From the NCBI GenBank assembly GCA_946894095.1, contig OX335656.1, forward strand, positions 9,253,001 to 9,317,000: DNA of 64,000 bases, given 5' to 3'. This document shows positions 58,401 through 64,000 of the stretch, in pieces (within the stretch, counting starts at the first letter, position 1; each line of letters opens with the position of its first letter). The DNA comes from Incurvaria masculella (Eukaryota > Arthropoda > Insecta > Lepidoptera > Incurvariidae). The position numbers and the translations under genes are program-made. A model generated the notes under the pieces. That model was given only the letters and a program-made list of their open reading frames with translations. It ran no database searches and was not told the origin of the DNA.

Positions 58401-61400
58401 AACATTAACCATTGTATATTTGGAGCAAAACATTTTAATAACATTTTGCTGTACACCAAAAGGAGCCTCTTCCACATACATTTTCGTGAGTAGTAATTGA
58501 CAACTTTTGTGGTGAGCACCACTTTTTTAGTCGAAAAACAGTATTGAGGACCGAAAAAAGGAAAACATAACAACCCAAAATGAAAAAAAAAGGGCGACGT
58601 ACAAATATCGTGAATCTAAGCCGATTGTTATTATTCTATTTCACATAAGATTACTGTCAGTTTTATTCGACTGATTCGACTTTCTTCTTCAGCGGTGTAA
58701 AGTTAACTGACTAGAAAAACCGGCCAAGTGCGAGTTGGACTCGCACACGAAGGGTTCCGTACCATCGCACAAGATTTACAAAATAAAATACGTTTTTTGT
58801 ATGGGGCCCCTTTTAATTATTATTATTTTATAATGTTACCTATTTGTTGTTATGGTGGCAAAATACATACATAATCTGTGAAAATTTCAGCTTCCTACCT
58901 GTTACGGTAAATGAGATACAGCCCTGTGACAGACGGACGGACGGACGGACGGACGGACGGACGGACGGACGGACGGACGGACGGACGGACGGACGGACGG
59001 ACGGACGGACGGACGGACGGACGGACGGACGGACGAATGGACGGACGGACAGCGGAGGCTTAGTAATAGGGTTCCGTTTTCACCCTTTGGGTACGGAACC
59101 CTAAAAAGCTAGATGATATTGCAATTAACTTTCCATTTATTATATGTGCCTAAACATATAATTTAAGAAATGAAGGAGGCATTCGTTAATTGCTGGAAAT
59201 CCCGAGACCGAATATTCATTCTCACAAGCCAACATTGGTAATCGTGATGATATCTATTTGATTTTCCTTTATAAGAATATTTAAGTAATAGTTATGAAAA
59301 TTAAAGATATTAAAACTTAAATGGTCGATATTATTTTGCAGGTTCACATCCCTATTGCAATTTACTCCCAGTGCTGGTACTGTACCATTATTTTGTTCAT
59401 AATTATATTATTTAATACATTGTTAAGTAATTAATAGACACAATATAGAATAAAATATATTCTACAAGTCATAATAAAATAAAACACATCAGCAAGCTGT
59501 TATTATTTCGTCCCAAAAATATAAAACGTGGGGTAAAGTGGTCTGTTCCATAATTTAGTCATTAGCTTTTCTTCCACACTGCTGTGTCAAAAAACGCTTC
59601 TTAGAACGGCTCGACTATACATGTTACTTTCGAGTATACAAGTATGTCCGGTCTGTATGCTGTCATCGTTCGGCCGTTGGCTAACTGATGGTGCAGTTCG
59701 TGTGGTTCTATTTGAAGGTGTATCTTATGATAGGATGGGCAAAGGTCCAATTAAAATGCATGAATGATTGTTGCTAAAGATTCGACCTAGCACTTTGATT
59801 AAATCAAGAAAACACAAATTAAATTACGCTCTTGTGCATAACCGGGATTGTACTAGTTATACCGATTGTTATGTTATTAATATTGTTTTCTACTTCAGGA
59901 AGCACCTGAAAATATCGCCTCCCATACAAACGTAGTTTTACTAATCATTTGAAAACCAATGTTCCAACTTACTTGATATTTGGTATCTAATATTAGGCTA
60001 CAAATATCTGTGTCGCATGCCTTTGTTTTTTCGGTAAATGTATTCTGGGTCAAACCATAGAGAAAACAAAATTCGTATGAAGATTTTCTTTTTGCTTTCA
60101 TTTCATTCTGTTTTTCAAAAAAAACAAAAGCATGCAGACACAGATATTTGTTACCTAATATTAGATATTAAATATTAATTTAATTGGAATAGCGGTTTCC
60201 AAATTATTAGTAAACTACGTTTGTATGGGGAGCATAGCTTACGGGCCGTTCTTAATGTTTTTTAATGATTGTTTAATTTCTCAGGAAATGGATGATGCTA
60301 ATGCTGAAACAAAAGTAAACGACACAAAGAAAAACAGCGGTGACAGCAAAGTCGTCAAAAAACAGAAGAAGACCGCACCCTACTGGTTTGAAGATGGTAA
60401 ATACAGATGACTCCTATTTATCCTATACCAGACAATAAAAACATGTTAATGATGCAAAAATATAACCTTAAAATTTTCTTAATCACTTTAATCGTTTAGG
60501 GATAGCGTTTGTGCACCCTTCAATGCGTCAATGCAAATATAATAAATTTCAGGCAAATTTTATGGCATATCCGGTCGCTGCAAGCACTACCGCATCTACA
60601 AGGGAAACTGCCTTGCTCTCATTACTCGGGTGCTATTTATGCCCAGCTTTGCTACGGTTGAGAAAAATCTCTTTCGAGATATAACTGGAATATTCCAGTT
60701 CTATTTAAAGCATTCGGTACTTTTATATTGCAGCGCTATACAAACAGATTAGTGGCATCATCTATTCACCGGCAGTCTGAGGACGAAATCTGTTACGAGC
60801 AGTTGCGCTTTTTCATACGCTTCTCCAATTTTTCTCCAGTCCTCCTCGCTCGCCCTCAGCGGTACGGAACCACTGCTTTCCGCCGACGCACTTTATGTCT
60901 CACTTGGCGAATGGTACAAGAAACTATTATTATTATTAATATTGTCTTTTCGCTCGTTGCACAGATGTCGGCAGCAACAACAGTGGTTTCTACCGGCTGC
61001 AGGCGGTGCTGACGCACCGCGGGCGCTCGTCCTCGTCCGGCCACTATGTGGCGTGGGTGGCGCGCGGCGACGGCTGGCTGCGCTGCGACGACGAGACCGT
61101 CTCGCCCGTCTCCGAGGAGGACGTGCTGCGGCTTAGCGGTGGCGGTGAGTCTCAACGCTTGACTTCGCGTCGTTGTGGAACTGTGAGCGGCTAGGTGACA
61201 GATATGTTCGCGAAATAATCTTCAGCACAGATCTTCACTTGTGTCATGTAATAAAGACATAATTTAACCTCTTTAAAGGGTTGCTTGATTTTGTTTATGA
61301 TTGCTATTCTATCCAGCTAAGTTATACCACAAATGCAGCCAGCAGTTTCTCCCATTTTTCCTGATTATCTGGGGTTTTACCTTAATGATAAAACGTAGGT

Positions 61401-62224
61401 AAGAACTAAGATTATGTAGAAATTCAGATTGATGTTTGACTATCCTAAATAACTTTGACTTACTATCGGTTGTACGATTTTTTTTATGAAGAGCAGAAGA
61501 TTCCTAGCAGTTGTTGGGACCTATCATATTAAGTACGCATGGATGTCACTTCCCGAGACCCAATTTTAACAAAGGACTGCTGTCAGGAATTAAAGATTAT
61601 ATTTTTTTTATTTCTGATCAAATGCTGCTCTATATTACGTAAATGTTAAAATGGCACTGACACAGCTGACATTCATCCACCAAATTCATTTTGGGTACTG
61701 ACTGCACCGACACGACGAGTTCTAAAGAGCTCTGGAGTAGTGCAAACGGTTTCACAAATACTTCACGAAAGTGAGTTGCCTCGTGTGAGAACAGTGCGTG
61801 TTTTTCACGTGTGAATCCTCGAATCGTATCAACCAGGCGCAAAGGAGCGATAAATCTCTCGCTATATATGTCAGTCAGCGTGTTTGCATCCACTGCTGGA
61901 CATACGCGTCGCCAGTTTTACTCTAGTCCTCCCGGCCCTCAGTGGTACAGAACCACTCGATGTCGTCGTCCCACCTGGCGGGTGGTCTTCCCACACTCTG
62001 TTTCCCTGTTTCAGGCCGCCAGTGTAGGACATGGTTACTCTTACTTTATGTGCAACGACATATACAGTAAGTCCTGTATGCGGCCTCATTAAGCGCCGTG
62101 TGTGGTTGCAGGTGACTGGCACTGCGCCTACCTGCTGCTCTACGGGCCCCGGGTGCTGGAGCTGAAAGAGCCTGCCGCTCCCGAGGCCGACGCCACCGCT
62201 GCGCCCTCCACCATGGAAACGTAA
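49485..62224 (+). CDS. USP14: Ubiquitin carboxyl-terminal hydrolase 14, proteasome-associated (eleven exons)
   Basis: Exons are 49485-49500, 49833-50011, 50983-51090, 52320-52434, 54198-54444, 55726-55879, 56189-56254, 56914-57096, 60285-60396, 60965-61144 and 62112-62224. All are GT-AG with phases 1,0,0,1,2,0,0,0,1,1, giving 1,473 nt and 490 residues (human 494). The enzyme docks on the 19S proteasome through its N-terminal ubiquitin-like domain and trims ubiquitin from substrates. That domain shows KVKWGKE and FALTGVQPDRQKV (1 to about 75). The USP core shows the Cys box GLINLGNTCYMNATVQC (catalytic Cys about 115), QQDASECW, the insertion-like CSEAEEEP, FVRFYFKEKESINAKILKD, YELCTPELQE, and the His box SSSSGHYVAWV (His about 420) with Asp about 435 in RCDDE. 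It ends GGGDWHCAYLLLYGPR plus an alanine-rich tail. All catalytic residues are present. Exon 1 codes only MPQYT plus one base, but it matches the family start. Introns are heavy in mobile DNA. Confidence 0.95.
50122..50545 (+). repeat. GACAGGTGGCGTCT repeat in USP14 intron 2
   Basis: The stretch shares ATCACGACAGGTGGCGTCT, CTGTCAAAGCTGTCAAATAC and GGAATGACAGTTTTGAC with 2593-3125 and, reversed, 55287-55690. Confidence 0.65.
51592..51885 (+). repeat. GGGTTCCGT/CTTGGCCGG dispersed repeat, copy 3
   Basis: The copy runs from TTTAGGGTTCTGTACACAAA to CGCACTTGGCCGGTTTTTAT. It lies in USP14 intron 3. Confidence 0.8.
52510..52925 (-). repeat. Dispersed repeat in USP14 intron 4
   Basis: The part 52720-52920 is the reverse of 43500-43700. 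A TATTG-rich run at 52521-52546 next to GTTTATTCATCATCC looks like a LINE 3' end. Confidence 0.5.
53421..53979. repeat. Inverted repeat enclosing a foldback MITE, USP14 intron 4
   Basis: Outer arms 53421-53469 and 53931-53979 pair closely (ATAATTTACACAAGGCAA with its complement). Inside, 53640-53931 is a copy of the foldback family of 6552-7255, ending GCTTACGGGCCCACCTTAA. Confidence 0.75.
55287..55690 (-). repeat. GACAGGTGGCGTCT repeat in USP14 intron 5
   Basis: This is a reverse copy of 50122-50545; AGACGCCACCTGCCGTGAT lies at about 55650-55668. It ends about 35 bp before the exon 6 acceptor. Confidence 0.65.
56308..56712 (+). mobile_element. SINE copy with tRNA-like head in USP14 intron 7
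   Basis: The head has CTCGTAACCTTGTGGTGCGG (A-box region) and GGCTTCAAATCCTCGCCC (B-box-like), then the common body, tail and A run. It makes up about 60% of the 659-bp intron. Confidence 0.8.
57340..57675. repeat. Foldback element in USP14 intron 8
   Basis: Arms of about 105 bp (57340-57445 and 57569-57675) are close reverse complements, including GTTTACGGATAAACAGTGTT, CGACGTTTCGTC and GGATTCGCGACGCG. The loop of about 120 bp is GC-richer and has no known motif. Confidence 0.85.
58717..59107 (-). repeat. GGGTTCCGT/CTTGGCCGG repeat, copy 4, with expanded GGAC array
   Basis: The copy runs in reverse from AACCGGCCAAGTGCGAGT to GGGTACGGAACCCTAAAAA. The short GGAC run normal for the family is lengthened here (see 58932-59050). 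Confidence 0.85.
58932..59050 (+). repeat. (GGAC)n microsatellite, about 30 units
   Basis: About 119 bp of uninterrupted GGAC units except for one GAAT near 59034-59037. Other copies of the host repeat in this window have about three to five units. Confidence 0.95.
59651..59718 (+). pseudogene. Decayed partial copy of USP14 exon 8
   Basis: CTGATGGTGCAGTTCGTGTG and GTTCTATTTGAAG match exon 8 (CTGACGGTGCAGTTCGTGCG, GTTTTACTTCAAA) with changes mostly at third positions. Weaker similarity extends left through TCGG to GGTCTGTA, the bases that precede the real acceptor. One base is lost, breaking the frame. The match stops after the FYFK codons, so only the first third of the exon is present. Confidence 0.65.
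59908..60256. repeat. Foldback MITE copy ending next to USP14 exon 9
   Basis: It has the same arms as 6552-7255: CCCATACAAACGTAGTTTTA at left, TAAACTACGTTTGTATGG at right. The right end is GCTTACGGGCCGTTCTTAA at 60239-60256, 28 bp before the exon 9 acceptor. Confidence 0.75.
60822..60905 (-). repeat. RTE-like LINE fragment in USP14 intron 9
   Basis: CTCCAATTTTTCTCCAGTCC and GCGGTACGGAACCACTGC match the C-terminal coding end of the element at 12865-13318. Confidence 0.7.
61868..62042 (-). repeat. RTE-like LINE fragment in USP14 intron 10
   Basis: The stretch matches 12865-13055 (TCCACTGCTGGACATACG, CCACCTGGCGGGTGGTCTTC, GGCCGCCAGTGTAGGACA). A small internal deletion removes the segment between AACCACT and GATGTCGTCG. 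It ends 70 bp before the last USP14 exon. Confidence 0.8.
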
Positions 62225-62565
62225 TATCTGTGACAATATTTAGTATCTCGAAATCCAAGGCTGACGTGAATGCGAACTTCAATGGAGTTATGTGATTGTT
62301 AATGTTTAAAATGAAGTCTATTATGTATTTATTTTTGCATACAATTGGTAAACTTTATTTGTATTTGTAAATTTGATTTGATTTGCTGCTGCGTCCTTCG
62401 GTAATAGAATGAATAATAACTAAGAAATGTAGAATGAGTTCTTAAAATGGAAATGTTGCATCAATGCGGGGTTCGTACTTTACATGTAATTATTCTGGCT
62501 ATGCTCTGATGAAACATTACCAACTTAAACTGTTCTACTTATATACAAGTAATTAACAACTTCCA

Positions 62566-62571
62566 AATAAA
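62566..62571 (+). terminator. Candidate USP14 poly(A) signal
   Basis: The first AATAAA after the USP14 stop codon lies 342 nt downstream, in otherwise unique-looking sequence. The 3' end would fall just beyond it. Confidence 0.6.
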
Positions 62572-62727
62572 CTTTTAATACTGAAATGTAGTTTTACTTG
62601 ACCGCTCACATTATCTATTCTCTAATTTAACATTTTTAATACCATTTAATACTAACAGAAGGTTTGAACGTATTGCCGCAAGTCTGGGATTTGATTATTG
62701 CGGCAAGATTATATATATACATTTTTT

Positions 62728-62930
62728 TTATGCAACCTGACATGGATGGCTAATACCCCACAACTACTGTTATGATATTAGCCCAATACATCACATTCCC
62801 GAAGGAAAGAAAGAAATAAAGAAATTCTTTATTGTGCAAATTACATTAAAAACTATTCACAGAACAATGAAATCTAACAATTAACAGGAATTAGGTGCCA
62901 TGCCAGGATCTTCAGGATCACGCGCCATAA
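62728..62930 (-). mobile_element. SINE copy with a nested short insertion
   Basis: The tail (CATGGATGGCTAATACC) and body run to CATTCCCGAAGGAA at 62806, then resume with AGGAATTAGGTGCCATGCC at 62887. The 80 bp between carries TTCTTTATTGTGC and GAAAGAAATAAAG, like the 3' end of a LINE inserted in reverse. AGGAA is repeated on both sides. Confidence 0.7.
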
Positions 62931-62939
62931 TTCGACATC

Positions 62940-63260
62940 AAACTATTTTTAAATGGTTCCTGTAATGGATAATAATAATTGTCCATCCAAGAAAGGAGAC
63001 TTTAGGAGGGCTGTTCAACTAATATAAAAAGTGTAACTATGAAAAGAAGCTTGTCTAGGAAATGTTTCAACTGTATTTCTGACATTAGCGTAAATTTCAG
63101 TAGGCTCTTCTATTTCCTAATCCGTATTTTTCCCGTATCTCCCTGAAATTTCTGGCCCCTTCCTGCCATCCGAGTCCAACTGTCGGATTGCTTAGTGGGG
63201 CAGAATAAGGGACCAGCCACTATAGGTACAATAAAGTTTCTTGTTTCTTTCTTAATATTT
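62940..63260. other. Intergenic stretch, probable LINE 3' end
   Basis: The region 63090-63250 ends ACAATAAAGTTTCTTGTTTC and has the look of a non-LTR retrotransposon 3' UTR with a simple-repeat tail. The match is by general pattern only. Confidence 0.35.
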
Positions 63261-63397
63261 TCCTTAATTTAAATAAAAAAAATAACTTTGCCCAGATCTA
63301 AAATTCAGCAGCTATATTTATCAGAAACAAAAAAAAATTGTAGAAAAATATGATATGACATGACATGCAATCTGTTTTAGTTGTCAATTGCCTCACA

Positions 63398-64000
63398 ATG
63401 GGATTTTTCAGCCGTCTTCAAACTTTTTTCGAGAAGATTTTGAGGGTCATTTGTCCTCCCTTACACACAGCTCTATACTCGCGCTATGAGGAACAAAGGC
63501 TACTCAAAACAATCCTAGGGTTTGTGTGGGGATTCTCATTGGGACTCATGTTGTATCATTTCCTGTTGAGAAATATACCACTCCCTTACTCTACCAAGAT
63601 TATTTTGGTGCTTATCATATGTGTTTTAATGGGTAAGTAAAGTTTTTTAATGGGGGCAGAACCCACCAAGTCAGTTCTTTACGTAAAAAAAAACTATAGT
63701 GACCTTACGTTCCGGGTTATTTCAGCGTTCGCTAATGCATTCTCGATCCAGATGCGGTGCGTATCGCTCCTCACTGTGCCCATGTACTGCGGCAAGTCGG
63801 GCCGAGGAGTGTTGAAAGCCGTCGTTTTAACTTATGTTATCGCAGGTGAGTCTAAGCTTGTTATGAATGTCTATGCCACCGCACGCATCATGGTGTAAAT
63901 GAATATATACATACTCGTACATACATACCATCAAACCGGTTTCACGATAGAACAGCATATTGTATAACCACTACATTCTTCTTTCGCTATGTCTGCAGGC
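63398..64000 (+). CDS. DC-STAMP domain-containing protein (DCST1/DCST2, sneaky-like), 5' part
   Basis: Exon 1 runs from 63398 (or from an in-frame ATG at 63365) to 63632, exon 2 from 63726 to 63845, and exon 3 starts at 63999 and leaves the window. Junctions are GT-AG and phase 1 throughout. The first 118 residues show an N-terminal segment with CPPLHTALYS, a hydrophobic span (GFVWGFSLGLMLYHFLL), a second (KIILVLIICVLMG), then SAFANAFSIQMRCVSLLTVP and GKSGRGVLKAVVLTYVIAG. The R-C-x(3)-L-x-x-P and G..GR....V..Y...G pattern is that of the DCST1/DCST2 family of multi-pass proteins needed for sperm function; Drosophila sneaky acts in sperm membrane breakdown after entry. The second ATG is preferred because MGFFSRL looks like a usual start, but this is not certain. 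DCST1 and DCST2 cannot be told apart from this piece. Confidence 0.8.

Larger units (their letters stand above)
58153..59619. mobile_element. TA-flanked terminal-inverted-repeat element, USP14 intron 8
   Basis: TA followed by TAGTCGAGCCGTTCTAAGA and then TTTTTTGACA forms the left end. The right end is its reverse complement, TCTTAGAACGGCTCGACTA then TA, with two or three mismatches over 33 bp. The TA duplication fits the Tc1/mariner superfamily. No transposase frame remains. The element has itself received the GGGTTCCGT repeat at 58717-59107. Confidence 0.7.

Noticed and set aside
1..64000. CRISPR arrays, bacterial operons, riboswitches or other prokaryotic systems
   Set aside because: The spliced genes and insect repeats show eukaryotic nuclear DNA; no regularly spaced direct repeats with unique spacers were seen.

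Overview
This 64 kb window is AT-rich animal nuclear DNA. It is almost certainly from a moth or butterfly. Genes are split by GT-AG introns that are full of transposable elements, and the repeats are of lepidopteran kinds: an RTE-like reverse transcriptase, Helitron-like ends, SINEs with tRNA and 5S heads, and the GGGTTCCGT/CTTGGCCGG repeat. The calls rest on recognised protein motifs, splice-site phase and inverted or direct repeats read by eye. No database search was run and the species is not known.

Four protein-coding genes can be read with confidence. BAG2 (+, 3640-4972) has four exons and 209 residues and encodes an Hsc70/Hsp70 co-chaperone. RAB23 (-, 10247-19199) has five exons and 229 residues and encodes a small GTPase ending in a CAAX box; its isolated last exon at 10247-10359 was recovered here. 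BAG2 and RAB23 are convergent. USP14 (+, 49485-62224) has eleven exons and 490 residues and encodes the proteasome-bound deubiquitinase, with an N-terminal ubiquitin-like domain and a USP catalytic domain. At the right edge (+, 63398 to the window end) lie the first exons of a DC-STAMP-domain membrane protein related to DCST1/DCST2 and Drosophila sneaky. BAG2 and USP14 both serve protein quality control, but they are 45 kb apart and nothing suggests co-regulation.

The central 30 kb (about 19.2-49.4 kb) holds no certain host gene. It is dominated by mobile DNA. The main item is a nearly pristine Ty3/Gypsy-type LTR retrotransposon (-, 24928-30384) with 532-bp LTRs differing at two noticed positions, a 4-bp target duplication and one open gag-pol frame. 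One candidate THAP-domain first exon (37402-37510) lies inside what looks like a split SINE.

Across the window there are about 18 copies of a SINE-like family whose common body and tail is joined to either a tRNA-like or a 5S rRNA-like head. There are also several MITEs with TTAA, TTA or TA target sites, foldback elements, four copies of the GGGTTCCGT repeat (one carrying a roughly 30-unit GGAC array), a Helitron-like element and RTE fragments. A decayed partial copy of USP14 exon 8 lies in the intron downstream of the real exon.
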